Positions 25,801 to 39,309 are shown, counted from the first letter of the stretch. The stretch is 64,000 bases of DNA from Tribonema minus (GCA_017506865.1 JAFCMP010000035.1:682001-746000); one strand, 5' to 3'. Program-made: numbers and translations. Notes: generated by a model from the sequence alone, not told the origin.

Positions 25801-28800
25801 ATTATTCTTCTTCAAGTTTACGCAGGTCAGCTGGAAATGAGGTTGAGTTCATTGAGCTTTGACTCGCCATCTCAGGCTCGCTGATAGTTAAATTCATTCT
25901 CTGCAAATGAGCCTGTCTCGTGTCTGCTGGATTGCTTGATTGGCCACGTCTGGCACAGCACAGCAGACTGTAATTCAGCTCTGAGGGGAGGGGGGGGGCA
26001 GTCATAGGAACTTCAGCCCCATGTGCATTTGACACAAGGTACGCATGGTCGTCTTTTTTGGCATTTCGCGGTGTACTGGCGTAGTGCGCCTGAACGCCAC
26101 ACGTATCAGTATCCAAGTTTTTCTGGCTACTTCCATCCAACTTCGAAATTACTGGCAAAAAGTTTGTTGTGATGACATGGCCTGCAATCGCACTGCCTCG
26201 AGGTTGCGCACATCGGCGTGCTTGCCTCTGTTTGCATCACTTCAACCTCTCTGCGCCAAGATTGTGTCTGGCAGTTGTTTCCAGGTAGCGTAGCACCGCT
26301 GTCATTCAACACTTGAAAGGCGTTGTGCATATGTCACCCCTTAATCCTGCTGGCATCTCAAAGTTGTACCGCGGTGTTGTCTATTTGTGCAGGATGCTTG
26401 TCCCTGGTGCTGAGGGCCGCCCCAAACTTGGTCCGCACTGCCTTGGACGCTGATGTACTACCAGCCTTGCTCAGCACAGTTCAGGTACGCATGCAGCCAA
26501 GCACATTGGCATGATGGGAGGCTCAGAAGCTGGAGGTCTCATGAGCAGCGCTCAAATTGATGCTGGTACTCCAGGTGTCAGCATGGACAGCGGTGCCCTT
26601 GGCTGATGTCTTGAGATTGCTGATGTCAATCAATCATTTGACAAGCATAGATCTCGAATCACTCACTGGTCATGTGTCACGAGCAGGAATCTCAATCACT
26701 CACTAAACAGAAGCTGCAGCAGCGCTAATGCTACATTGTTGCTCTGACGCAGGGCCCCATTCAAGATCCATGCCAACACATATCTGCGTGGGCGGCTCTT
26801 GCGGCACTGTGCGGCCACCAGTGCGGCCGCTCAGAGTTCATTGCTCTCGGAGGGACCGATCTGCTGCTTGAGGCCCTGCAGGTGCGTCTAGCACGCATGT
26901 CGATCACGTGCCGCATCGAGCGACTGAAGTTATGACGGAAACGGCTTTCCCAATTATGTCATCATCATGAGCTATATAACAACCACAACCTGTATATTGC
27001 ACTAGCATATGCATCAATTGCCATGTATATGACTGCACAATCTGAGGTGTTGTTGTCGATTATTCTTCCAGCAGAGCTCATATATGTGTCCACACGCTTA
27101 CAGCGGTACACGGCAGGGACTGCAGGCCACTCCCTGGATGACTGGCAGTTCTGTCATTCACGCAGTCTAAGCAAGACGCGACAGGTGATTGCTGCCAAAA
27201 AACGCAAAAAGATAACAAAAAGCATGCTCCTTGTTGCTCAGACCACACCACTGGCGCTACTGCTGCAGGGCGCGTCGGCCGTTGCGGTGACGGCGCCGGC
27301 AGCTGCTAGCGAAGCACATGCTCAACCTGGCGGCGCCGGCCATGAGCACGCTACGCGTGCCCACTTCAAAGCGAAGTTTCAGTCTGCGCACCTCTCGTCG
27401 TCTTTAGGCGCTGAGAGTCTTGCCAGCGAGGAGCACGCCGGCAGCGGGCATGACCTACCTGCCCCTACTGATGGTCCAAGCCCTAACTTTAATCATAACA
27501 GCAGTATACGCACCAGGTCTGAAATAAATGGCAGGGCTTCTCAAAGGGACGGGAAGATTGAAGCCGGCGCAAACAAGGCTTTGGTTGGGAACCTTGGCAG
27601 GTCCTTGCGGGGTGGATTTCAGGGGGAAACTGGGGGGTCACAGGGAGGGGTAGGCAGTGCTGCATCATGGGGGTGGCACAGGGGGTCCGAGGACAGCATT
27701 TCGCTGCAAGGTGCGTGCTGAGCCTACTGTTGACGCCGCTGTTGGAAGTAGTAGAGACTGTCAGTCCACCATACGACATCTCCCTGCATGTACACATGAT
27801 AACATTTTGGTGCCACTGCTCGTCAGGTTCTTCAGTTAAACTTGCAGGCTTCCAGCATCATTGCACACACATTGCAACCAAGGAAAGACTGCTGCCGCAT
27901 AGGTTCAACGGCTTTGAAACATGCGTAGTCACTTGAATGCACACGTACTATGTTGAGCCATTCTTTGTGAGGTACGAAGTGTGGATACTTGAGAGGGCAG
28001 ATACACTGCATCGTGCGGGCACTGATTCTGTAGACATCATGTGCTAGAGCAACCCAGAGCAGCTGCAAGCCAACTATTGAGGCTCCTTGTGATCCTTTCA
28101 AATTTCAAGTCCAGGAGAGTTGCAGTCAGCCTCTTGTTTTCTGTAACATCAAGACTAGCACTCTGTGACATCAAAACAAGCACTCTGTCGCGGCGAAGCA
28201 CCCGAGGCTCTTGCCTTTTAGAAGTTGAAGTACCTGAAGGCAGCCTGCCTGCCGCGATTTGCCATGTTTTGAAGTATACTAGCAGGCGTAGGACACAAAT
28301 GGTAAATGCAGTGCGCCCTCGCCCTTGTCAAAAATGTGATGTGTGCTCTCTCTTGGCTCTGCCATTGCTCGAAGTGCACTTATTCAGACGTACGCTGCTG
28401 TCAGGTACAAGCCGCACATTGTGCAAATTGTGTGCATGCTCAGTGTCAGCATCATGTAATATATGTTGACGTACTCATTACATGAATACGTATTGACGTA
28501 CTTATTATCATCGCGCGCTTGTGCCAACCTGAAACGCAGACTTGAACATCAAACCTGCCGGCGTCCTGCCAACAACTTCCAAGAAAGGGTACAAGGAGCT
28601 AGAAGCGCACACAGACGCAGCCTTAAAGCGAGTCCAATCAGGCATGAAACGTGGGTCCACAAGGGGCTCACACGGGCGCCTTACCGAGCTTAACTCCATT
28701 GTGCACACTCCCTTCCAAAGCAGTGCGATGGTGCCAGCAGGGGCCGCGACTGGTGCTGCACATCTTGCCAGCAGCAGCGGCCATGCTGGCACTGAGTGCA

Positions 28801-31800
28801 ACAACCATGCTCGACAGCGGGACAGCTTGACGGCCAACATTGGTGGCGGCAGCCGTGGTGTCACAAACTTGCCTCCTGGGCATGCATCTGCGGCCTGCAC
28901 CAGCACCAAAGCCGGCAATACTGGTGGCGGCCACAGCGGCAGGAGGGCTTCTGCTGTGAGGGCGCCTGCAGCTTCATTTGATGCATTTCCCACATGGCCA
29001 ACACAAAGAAGGGCGTGCAGCGCCCCTGCCGTTGTGCCGTACAGCAGTCACGCTGCTGTAGGGATTCACGTGAAGGAGGGCGCCAAGGCCTGCTGCGACA
29101 GCATGTAAGCTTGTGTCCTACTCTTACCATGCTACAATCTGATAGCGCGAAGGTGTACTTGAAAGTGATGATTAAGTACTACCTTATACTTAGCATCGTG
29201 CCTCAAGGCTATACTTGTCTGGGTTGAGGAAGTGGCAGTTGCCTGTTGCCTGTTACAAGCACATCCTTCATGATTGGTCGAAGATGCCAGAGGCTAGTGC
29301 AAGGTGAGCAGAATGGTCAAGTGGTCTCTTGACTCACTGATGCGTGTGCGCCTGTACCGCGTGACAGTCTTTGCAATGTGGAGTCACCTTCTTGTGCACT
29401 TGAAGGTACACCACGCTGACAACCAGTGAAATGCCGTCGTCATTGTAGGATGTAAGGTGAGGCCTGAACTCACAATGCTGCCAAAATCCAAGCGAAAGCT
29501 TCCCAGTGGGTTGTGAGCACATAGTTGGACGCTGCACACGAGTAAATTCACAAGCTGAACACTTATCGACCGCACCCTGATCTGCACCACCTCAGCTCCG
29601 TGCGATCATGATTGCCCGCTCACAGGTTGAGCACTGGCTGCGGCATCACTGCGCCGACAGTGCCAGAACATCAAGCAGCATCTCAGGTACGCACCCACAA
29701 TCACTGGTACATGCTTGCCAGGAGCCATAAACGAGCCGATCTCAGAAAGTGTAAAGTGCAGAGGGCTTGTTCCTTGCCTTACGTTGCGCATGTGTGCTAT
29801 GCACTTTTTTATCTCGCCAAACCATAAAAAGGCACCAAGTACCCGCTAGCGTACATGCCTGTGAGAGTATTCAGGGACGGTGGGCTTGACCTTGCACCTC
29901 TGAGTCACAGTCACTGAACTTGCCCGCACACCTCTTACTTCGTTCCAGTGGGTACGCATTGTGTGAGAGCAATGCGACTGACTCAGCATGTCCCCACATT
30001 TATGAGCAATGCTGCTTACAGGAAAACACCTCTGCCACCTGTGCCCCTCATCATCGTTTTTCCTGGCCAAAAGGGCGGCACACACCTGCTAGTTTGCTTG
30101 CAAGTGCAGCAGCTGTTGAAACGCTAGTGGCCCTGGCTACTCTTGCAGACTCATCTGCTATCCCTGACACTTATGCAGGTATTGTCACAGGCAGCTCTGG
30201 AACGCATTGGGCCCATTGCCCAGGAGCGAGCAGCTCAGATGCTGGAGCAGCTTTGGCGGTGAGTGTTCCTAGCCACAGACCACTAGGGTAGTGCTGACCC
30301 TTGACCTGCTTACGTTTGAGCTACGTACTTCTATTGTCCAAGACATGTTGAGCCTGGCATGGCAAGTCCGGTTGTCATCATGATCAAGATAGTATACTTC
30401 GAAGTATACGGATGTACCCAGCACCATTGGCTCTTTCATCTGCTGCTAGTAACACTAAGGTAAGACACATGCTAGCCCTTGATGCGTCCGCATGAATAAT
30501 TGCTATATTTGATTCATGCATTGGCACCATTAATCGCAATTCGGACCGCCCCTCACTGATATTTGCGCCCCCTGTCTCACGTGCGCTTTCAAGACAACAT
30601 GTGACGTACCTGTGGCCAAGATCGGCTGCAGGTGGCCCATGCATGCCCTGTATTAGTGCAGGTAGCCAGGACCAGCCAGCAAATGCCGCTTTGAGGCATG
30701 ATGCGCCATTACCCAGCACAAGTGCCCCAGGCAAAAGGGGTGCATGGCGCCTTTAGCTGCATGCTCCCTTCCTGGATGAACGGTGTGATACGCCTCCACC
30801 GTAAATAAATACTCCTTCAGTCTGTACCTGCAATAAATGAAATGCGGGGCTGCCGTAAACAAAGGTGCACCTCTACCCCGTGTCCAGCATAATTCTGCAC
30901 ATGACCGGTGTCTGTGAGAATGCGACAAAATTTATGCGTGCTGTTCATCCAGCCGATGTGGATTGCACTGAGCCACAACAAGCCCTGACCGCATTGTAAC
31001 CCACTTTACCAGCACCAGTTGATTGGTTTATTACACAGTCTCAATTTTGTGTTAACATTTTTTCGCGTGCTGCAGGTGCCCTGCAACACTTTCAGCGATG
31101 CAGCAGCCATTCCGCTTCTTCCAGCCGCTGCTGGTGGCGCTGAGGCGCGGTACGCCCGATGCGCAGACAAGCGCGTGCATCTGCCTGGAAACACTGATCA
31201 CTCAAAGGGCCACACTTGGTGAGTGTTGCTTGGCAGCATTATCTGCCATTGAGTAATAAAAAGAAGTTGAGATTCAAGCAATTGCGTTGGATCTAATGGT
31301 GAACAAGAGGGTTGGTATGCATGCAATGAGAGCCTGCTATTTCGACACGTGATACCATGCGATTGTTTCATGAGGAAACATGTCATTGAGCGTACACTCA
31401 CTTCAGAGGTATGTTGCATCTGCATGCACAGTCAGCACAGCGAACTGCAGCGCTGATCTGCCTTGTGCACATTACAATAATACCACATGTCAGCTGCCAG
31501 CATGCCACTGGCCACAGGCCTGCGAGACACACACTGAATTGCTACATGCGTGTGTCAGGAGGTTGTGCCTAGAGAATGGCCAGATTGAAGTGTCATTGCG
31601 GCTGTTGTACCCAGAGAATCTGCCACACGTTCCTGTTTCAAATCTGAGAGTCTTGCTGATCAATTATGTTCATGAATGGCTGTTACAAGCCCACCATGAA
31701 TGCAGTACCGTGACTTGCGACATGCCTACCCCAGGTATCACTGTGTGGATAGCAACCTCAATGACTGCTGCTGCTGCGGCTGCGACTGGATTTTCCTGTT

Positions 31801-34800
31801 GCACTGATGCACATTTAAAAACATGCGTCCATGAGCCTTGTCAATAACAAATCATGAATGGCTGCCATGCACCATCATGATCAATGCAGGGGGAAAGCAT
31901 GCCCAGAAGGTGGAGCGCATCACGGGCCAAGCCGGGCTGGTACCCAGAGCCGGCATGTGAGTATATATGGATAATGGCAGCCTCCAGGTCTGAATCAAGT
32001 ACTTGACACCACATTTCAGCCATCTGTACATACCTGGTATCTGGAGGAGTAATGTCGATTGGCCTTGCTGCCACATGCATGTCATGATTTGCTACAGCCA
32101 GCGCGAGGTTCTCCTGGAGGCTAGTCTGACAATACTGCATAGAGACACTGACATAGGCATGACGACACCACCGACTTATACAGAACCGAAATCAGCAAAT
32201 TGCAGTGTGTCTGCTGTTGCTGCAGAATCCCTGTTGCCTTGGACAACTTTGCCCTGTATCATGCTGACGACGCTTCGTGTGGTTCGCGTGCCGTGACGGT
32301 ACTTCAAGTTCAAAGAGGTGATAGCATATGTGCATTAATGTAGCATACTCCAAGGACTCTGCAATGAATGCATTGATGACTTGCCAGCATGCATCGAGAC
32401 TCAAGAACAGCATTTTGCATCGATCCCTCACAGGAGTGGGTTCCCCCTTACCCTGGACAACGTCGAGGCGCTGCTGCTTGTGCCATTGGTGGAGCTGCTG
32501 GCCACTGGTACCTGGCAGGTGAAAATAAAAAATGCAAGCCCTGACTAGCAAGCAGACCCCTCACCATGCACCTCATCCTTGTGGTCTTACACAGAGAGTA
32601 ATTGGCTGCGAGCATTGTGGAGAATTTGCTGTTGCAGGGATAGGTGGTAAGGAAAGAGAGAAAGGTGACCACGAAGCCCTGAACATAGACCACTGACCCT
32701 GCGTGCAGGCCTGGATATAGACCGGCCTGAACGTAGTCCGGCCTGAACATAGACCACTGACTCTGCGCGCAGGCCCACACCTCGAGTTGCCTCAGTACAT
32801 TGTGTCGCTGGTGGTGATCATCATATCTCGCACTGCTGCCCATTTGCTGAGTGTTGCTGTTGGTGGTGATGCTACTGGGGCTGCATCACGGTCCAACTAA
32901 ATGATGAGTCATTGGTGACCCAGTGCTCGCAGTCTCAGTGCTGCAGCGCATCTCTGGGTTCATACTGGTTGTGTCAAGTACCAATTGATGAGGATTTCCA
33001 GGTAACAATTCCTGGTGCCCCCTGGGCTGCCTCTGTGTTCATCTTTGTGACTACCATGTGTGCTCTGCCGCCATGGTCGCATATCAGCAACAAGCATGGA
33101 CCCCTTCCCAGCCTCTCATGTCACTCTTCCTCGGCTGCCGGCCGATGACACCATGAACTTTTGCAATATGCACGCTGATTTTTCTGCGCTGCCTTCGTCT
33201 TTGATCTGTCTGTTCGTCAGTCCAAGTGCGCAGCAGCCAAGGTCTGCGCCGCCGCCGTCTACGCTTTTCCGGGAACCTTCTTGGACCTGCCCCCGGGCGC
33301 CATCCCCGGCGCCCCCCCCAGCCCCCCCCTTAGCCCCCGCTCAGGTCGGGGGGCCCCACAGAGCCCCTCGCAGCGCTTCGCGAGCCTGCGCTCGCAGCTG
33401 TCGCTCCGCAGTCTCACGTCGCAACCTGAAGATGGTGAGGGGGTGGGGGAGGGGGGCGGGGGAGGCACAGTCATGCCGCTGCCGAGTTCAAGGGTACCCG
33501 GCATGCTGGGGGGGCTGGGGGCCCACGCGCTGCTGCTGGACATGCTGGCGGGGGGCTGCGGGGGGGTGCATCAGGGGGGCGCAGCGCTCGACGCTCTCAC
33601 GGCGCTGTTTGAGGACCCCGCTGTGGCGCGGCTCGCGGTGGATGATGGCGCTGTGCAGGTGCGGTCTTGGCGCCTGTGTGACGTACTTCTTTGTGTGCTT
33701 TGAGCCTCGCTTGAGCTTGTGGTGCATCGCAGATATGGGCAGCACATGCATGTACTGACCTAGCTGACAGCGTCCGTCAAGCAAATGCAAAGGCAATGGC
33801 ATGCAGGCTGCCGCACAAGTGCTCATCAGGATTTTCATCTCGCCAGATGGGCAAAACATTGACATCTTGCATGCAATGCCTCATAAGAAAAGTGTACTTG
33901 ATACTTCGAAGTATCATTGATTTTGATTTTACTACTTCTATTGCAGTGGAGGCGCACTGCAGGTGCGCAATTTGGTAAATTGTGCAAGGAGGGGAAACCA
34001 CTCGATGCTCGTGTCACGCTGGCGCCAGTTTTGGGAATGCTGATGTCGTGCAGCTCTCTGCTGATTTTAGGCCGTTTCAGGAGACAAATACGGCTTGCGC
34101 TCGATGTACAGGACGGCCTGAATGTGCGCTTTTCATTGGCTACTGCCTCAACACTGACATGACTCAAAGCACTTCTTGAAGTGTGCAAGTCTACGGAAGT
34201 GTTGCGCTATGTTGATGTTGCAAGTACCTGTGCCACTGCTGAGGCCACAATGACAGCGGCTGCAATGCGAGGGGAGTCAAGGTGGTCCATCTCAAACAAT
34301 AATCTGAAGTACTCAAATATGTGTGTGATGTACTTCAATATACCTACAAACTGCACAACAAGTGCATACTCAATATGTCTGAGCTGTTGTTATTGCTATC
34401 AATGTGCCAGGTGCTGATGCCATTGCTGAGCGGCGGAGGCAATGGCGACAGCATCGTCAACTCGCGGCGACGGCAGGCCCTCATGCTTCTCAAGTGCGCC
34501 ATGATCGTCGCCCCACACGTCACGCCATGGGCAAAGCCAGATGTAAGCGGGGAGCGATTGACGATGCACACCGTCTCAAGTTGTATTGCGACAATGTCCA
34601 TGCCGTGCAAAGTGGCGCTCTGCATGATGCATCGTGACATGCAATCTGGTGATTTTATTTAGGTATGTGGCGGCAGCGGTCTCTCAGCTTTTGCAAGCAT
34701 GGCCCACTTTGCTGCCCCAGCTGACACGCTGTGCGTGGAGCCAGGCATGCATACCAACCTTGGTCAGGGTGGCAAAATGAAGCCACGCAGCAGTTTTGTG

Positions 34801-37800
34801 CGAGCGCGCGGCACCGCGGCTGCTCACAGTAGCACCTGGCCTTCTGGTAGAAATATCCTTGCATGTATGCGCCAAGTGAGCTGTCGATGGCCATTTGTCA
34901 CTTCCAAAGTAGAACTTCACGATAGTGGGTTCAGGTGCAAGTGTGTGCAGGTTTCTTACAAATATCAAGCCATCGCCGGTGTCTAGTAAGCATACCCACC
35001 GATATTTATTCAAGTAGGCATCCATGGCGGCGGTCATATTTGGGTTTGTGAAATATGCATGTATATCTTACTTCCACAGGCTTTGATGCATGAAATAACC
35101 AAGATGCGTGCTTCGAGGCAGCCCTCGGCCTCAGTAGCCATCTGGGCTTGTGTTCCGCCCAAGGCCCAATCAACACGCGAAAATCGTCAATGCCACAATG
35201 CATCACATGAAATTCGTCCATGCCTTAATAACACAGCATTGCTGACAAGCACGGAGGTGCAGTGTTACCCCGTGAAGCACTTCGCAGCCACAGCATGCCA
35301 GCGTCCACATTGGAGTGCATGGTCCAGTAGCCGCAACTCGCGAGGCTGCCATTCTTGGTCGGCACTTAATGGCGTGCATGGATGCAGCGGGGAGATTGAA
35401 TGACTTGTCCGATTACATCTCTTGTGTGACTACATACCCTCACTGCCCCAAGTGTCCCTGAATACTTCATTTTTTTTCCCTATGGGTAGCATCTGTTGTT
35501 TATGCTCGTTGTTACCTGGTGCAACGTGCTGACGCCGTTCACACACAGCATTTTTTTAATGCGGTTGAGCACACATCATCTCTATGTATGTATAAGCACT
35601 GACGCTAGTGACCTCCACCATTGCTGCACGGCCAGGTACTGGCATGCGAACACGTCATCGGCTACGGCCAGGAGGCTCAGCAGAAGGTGGAACTGTTTGC
35701 GCATCGCCAGAGAGTGACGGATTACCTCACTGTTAGCGCGGAGCACCAAGCTGCCTTCTCCGATAAGCAGCTCTGCACTTACAAGGTAGGTGGTGGCCAG
35801 TGGCAACACTCAACTGCCCTGCACACACTCATCTTGTAAGATCGTGCAGTAGCGCATTAGATAGAGGATGGCAGATTGTGCCACATGAGTGCTAACCATC
35901 ACGCTAATTTTTCTGGGAAGCAATCATGCGCTTACAAATGCACACTCATCACACAGCATTTCACAGTTGCAACTCGAGTGTCGTTGTGCATTTGTTAGCC
36001 CCACGACGTGCTTGAATGACCACTGATGTGTTGCCAACATCACACGTTGCCAATATCCTTCTAGCGGCTTAATTTGCAGTGCTCATGCATGCCATTCTGA
36101 CACAAAATGCAGGCTTCACATGCGAGGAAGTCCGGCACTCATCACAAGTGGCAATTGCACAATCTAAATTTGTCGATATCAGCACGAAAGTAGTAGTCAT
36201 CCCAGGCAGCTCATCAGGGCATGATCCGCTGCCTTGTGGAACCGTGTGAATATTGGCAGGCCCTAGCACTGTTGTTCGGAGCTGCGGCAGCCATGTACTA
36301 TATGTTAGTTACTTGAAGTTGTGGTCGTTTGTGCTGAGCAAGTCACTATTCGTGTCGGCCACCATACGTTATACGCCGCAATACGCAGCGTGTTATGCAG
36401 CAGTTTCTACAAGTCTACTGCGTGATATGCAGCAGTCTCTATGCAGCAGTTTCTGTATTGTATGGTACCTCGAACCTCACATCCTGCGGGCACAAAGGAC
36501 GTTGCTCAAGGTAAAACGCACCACTCCAAATGTTGTGTTGTTCGCAAGAATCACTGGCTTGCACACTGTGCCACTCATTCTGAACAAGAAAACCTGGCAG
36601 CACCACCGCCGCATCAATCAAGTACAGACGAGCAGGAACATACTTTGATCGGGGGCTAGATTGGCTGCACTGACCGCCCACCCTCTGCCTTGAGAGGTAC
36701 TTGACGGTCAAGAACACCCCGCCCAGAGACAGACTACTAGACACTCATTACATACTTCTAACTTCTTTTGATGACAATGCGACACTCACCAATGTGTGAT
36801 TCACTGATTGCGCTGCAGGCTGCCTTCAAGAAGTACGACGCCCTCTGTGCGGGTGCTTTGGGGCCGGCTGACATGGCCCAGCTCCTTCAAGAACTGCACT
36901 TGAAGTACAGGTATGTGTTCTGACTTGCCCCCACTGAGTGCAGGGTCCATTTCCCTTTTTTCAGCTGGAGCATTTGCATCTCAGAGCACGTGAGCTATTG
37001 AGCGATAGACTGCCAGCGCCACAACATTTGTGAAAAACCCCAGCTATTGAGCGATAAACTGCCAGCGCCACAACCTCTGTGAAAAACCCCAGTAACTTTC
37101 ATGTTGACCCTGCAGTGCCCAACGCGGTCCTGATTGCAGACCAGCTGAAGTGTGTAGAATATCAGGGTCAGAAACAGCTTGAAACATCGTGCAGTTCCAT
37201 GTCACCACTGACATGGGTTCAACAGGCACGTCAGAGCAGCTCAGGGGGCACACATCCTCGTTTTCTCAGGCACGTCAGAGCAGCTCAGGGGGCACACGTC
37301 CTCGTTTTCTCAGGCTTCTTTGGCCCAATTTCAAACAGTCATTAAGACTGGCGCCATGATTTAACCCGATCCTGTTGTACCTCTGCCCCAGTTGAAAGGG
37401 GATCTGGCCGCCCATTGATCTCACTTCTTTCAGCTCGCGCATCATAACCCATACTTCAACCCTGCGGCATACTGAGCTGTACTGCTGAGTACAAAGCAGA
37501 AGCACTACAACAGAAACACACAGCTGAGCGCCTTCAGGCACTGTTTCAGCATGCTGCACGGCGTCACATATCCGCAAGGCTCTTGTATTCTCCGCAGAAC
37601 TGTCGCTCCGCTGTCTGCCTACCTCTCGTCTCAATGATGAAAAATTAAGGTACAATTGCGCTTTGCACAATGCAGACCGCCAGCTGGCAGTCCCAAGGGC
37701 TCCCCCTCCAGCCTGCTGAGCCGCCTCTCCGGGGGTCTGGATGCCCTGGAAGACAGAGTGCTGGGTGGGGTACAGTCCCCTGAAAGCGGCCGCAAATCGC

Positions 37801-38928
37801 CGCGCAGCAGGGCAGCGACGCCCCCCCATGACGCTGGCGCTGCGAGTTTGCACAGCGGGCAGGGCGGAGGAGGCGGTCCTGCACTGGCATACAAAGAGAC
37901 AAGCTTTGATGAGTTTTTGGACATAGTGACTGCAAACAAGCACTGGTGGTCATCATCACCGGGCGGCAGGTACGTCATGAATTCTGAATGTTTGCACGTC
38001 GCTACAAACACGAGGACAACCTTCACACACCACACATGTAGTTTGTTCTGTTTGTGTTTTCTGTGGGAGGCCACTGGAATGCATGCGAGGGGACTTTCAT
38101 GTACAATCTCAACCCGACCCCATCAGCGGCCTGATGTGACTTGAGCAAAGCTCAGTATGTTTGATACTATACTGTACTTGAGAAATACCATTTGACATGG
38201 CACTTAAAAAACTCATTTGTCCAAATAGGGCATCACAGCCTCGCCCTGTTAGGATCTAACGTGCTACACTTTCCTCAGGAGCCACATTTTGCACTCAGGC
38301 ATACGAGCACGAAGCGCCAGCAAATAGCATATGGTCAGTCTGACTCTAGGTGCACCATATTATTCTGTAGCAGCTGCACTTCTAAAAGCAGCTGCATGAG
38401 AAGACATCACCTCTAATATGCACTTGGCCACCCACAATCTCAGCCTGATCCAACAGCAGATGTGGCATTGCGTCACTTTTCTAAGCACGAATGGGGCACC
38501 TGCCATCCTGTCAGGCGCATGATGCCAGGGAGGCTTCGTGCTCTGTTGAGGGTTTGTGCGCATCGCAACAGTACTCATGAAATGTTCAAGCTCCACGGCT
38601 GACTGTGGGCGCAGCATGCTTTCCTCTCACTGCTGTGCCAAATGCCTGTAGTTTTGCTTTGCCATGCATGTGCACTGCAAGCGTGAGCGCCATGCACCTG
38701 TACGCAAGGCTGGCCGCGCACATCTGTCATGCCATTCTCCACGATGGTAGGTCAAACTCTCAGTGTTGCTTGTGTAGGCATGTCCAACCGCGTGCCCACG
38801 CTGGGAGCCCGGAGCTGGAGGAGGTCATGGGGGCCTTTGAGCAAACTCATCGCAACATGCATGGCAACGTCTACCACTGCACTTACGATGAAATGAATCA
38901 CCACTGCTTCTACGATGAAAAACATTAA
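16805..38928 (+). CDS. Armadillo/HEAT-like repeat protein with EF-hand-like C-terminus
   Basis: The 25 exons are 16805-16863, 17202-17221, 18241-18443, 20788-20920, 21547-21624, 22332-22394, 23248-23315, 24044-24116, 25169-25246, 25627-25698, 26393-26484, 26753-26881, 27269-27710, 28540-29104, 29626-29686, 30149-30258, 31076-31218, 31890-31956, 32434-32518, 33221-33658, 34411-34542, 35636-35785, 36819-36910, 37676-37969 and 38778-38928. All introns are GT-AG and every junction keeps phase, giving 1265 residues. The ATG at 16805 is the first in frame in exon 1; an upstream exon is possible. Helical repeat-like segments include LGCYGAVPPLCLAIVQ (about 242-257), CLSLVLRAAPNLVRTAL (about 284), WAALAALCGHQCGRSEFIAL and LTLMQVLSQAALERIGPIAQ (about 718). 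Residues 357-700 and 850-940 are low-complexity linkers. I cannot name an orthologue; a scaffold role is inference. Confidence 0.72.
17202..17221 (+). CDS. 20-nt microexon of the ARM-like gene
   Basis: It is bounded by TTCTATTGCAG upstream and GTAACTGG downstream. It is needed to link the phase-2 end of 16805-16863 to the phase-1 start of 18241-18443, giving ...YNVL-RSWDHS-EFLKYMNAS... An alternative acceptor 3 nt downstream would break the frame. Support is phase and splice sites only. Confidence 0.5.
25300..25395 (+). other. Possible cassette or relict exon in the ARM-like gene
   Basis: This 96-nt segment sits between an AG acceptor and a GT donor and reads helically in phase 0 (FSIAAMFARKLLLPLIGNHA). 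It does not fit the phase of the flanking accepted exons 25169-25246 and 25627-25698, which join well without it. It could be an alternative exon, a relict, or chance. Confidence 0.3.
27269..29104 (+). CDS. Large linker exons of the ARM-like gene
   Basis: Exons 27269-27710 and 28540-29104 encode residues of about 357-692. The sequence is rich in Ala, Gly, Ser, His and Thr with no long hydrophobic stretches (for example EEHAGSGHDLPAPTDGPSPN), as expected for a flexible linker between two solenoid parts. The junction is phase 1: CAA-G joined to AC gives Gln-Asp. Confidence 0.65.
30392..30409. repeat. Perfect 18-bp palindrome
   Basis: GTATACTTCGAAGTATAC is self-complementary over its full length. 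It is intronic in the ARM-like gene and shares its core with the palindrome at 33899. Confidence 0.95.
32678..32782. repeat. 64-bp tandem duplication in an ARM-gene intron
   Basis: CCTGAACATAGACCACTGAC occurs at 32678 and 32742 with intervening GGCCTG-rich related sequence. It lies directly downstream of exon 32434-32518. Confidence 0.8.
33899..33916. repeat. Perfect 18-bp palindrome, related to 30392
   Basis: TGATACTTCGAAGTATCA is self-complementary and shares the 14-bp core ATACTTCGAAGTAT with the copy at 30392-30409. It is intronic in the ARM-like gene. Confidence 0.95.
36819..38928 (+). CDS. EF-hand-like C-terminal exons of the ARM-like gene
   Basis: Exon 36819-36910 reads AAFKKYDALCAGALGPADMA then QLLQELHLKY, with the spacing of an EF-hand (helix F-KKYD, loop, helix LLQEL) but a loop lacking most acidic ligands. 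Exon 37676-37969 carries a Ser/Pro/Gly-rich insert and then SFDEFLDIVTANKHWW, like the exit helix of a second EF-hand. The last exon ends with HCTYDEMNHHCFYDEKH and TAA at 38926-38928. Calcium binding is doubtful given the degenerate loop. Confidence 0.5.
36994..37092. repeat. 49-bp tandem duplication
   Basis: GCTATTGAGCGATA-ACTGCCA occurs at 36994 and 37043, just downstream of exon 36819-36910 in the intron. Confidence 0.85.
37225..37312. repeat. 44-bp tandem duplication
   Basis: GGCACGTCAGAGCAGCTCAG occurs at 37225 and 37269, nearly identical over the full unit, in the same intron as the 49-bp repeat. Confidence 0.9.
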
Positions 38929-39148
38929 AGTCTTTTAAGAAGCAATGTGCTTGTCTTTTCGCAACTGCTTGTGTGCCAGGGCCGCGCTGCTGGGGAGCCT
39001 CAGGGGGGCTATGGGGCGCAACAGGGTGACCACGCCGCGAAGCGATCATGACTAATGCTACAAGAGCAAGTACTTCAAGTATACTGTTTAGAGGCAGCAT
39101 GCCGATCTGCGGTTGATTGTGGCTATGCTGCAAGTGTGTGTAGGGCGC

Positions 39149-39169
39149 GGGGGGGGGGGGGGGGGGGGG
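39149..39169 (+). repeat. Poly-G run of 21 bases
   Basis: An uninterrupted run of G on the plus strand. It could form G-quadruplex structures and its exact length may be unreliable in the assembly. Confidence 0.9.
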
Positions 39170-39304
39170 TCCGCAAGGGATAATGCCACTCTGCTTGCAT
39201 CCAACACAAGAACCCGCACAGGTCTGTGCCGGCGCATCCGGCAGCATGGCCTGATGCAGTTAGCATGCGTGCAAACACACAAGCAGTGCACCGGTGGCCA
39301 CATC

Positions 39305-39309
39305 TGTAA
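39305..39309 (+). promoter_or_regulatory. Possible TGTAA poly(A) signal of the ARM-like gene
   Basis: TGTAA lies 377 nt after the stop codon at 38928. TGTAA is the usual poly(A) signal in chlorophyte algae such as Chlamydomonas. A pentamer is common by chance, so this is weak. Confidence 0.25.
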
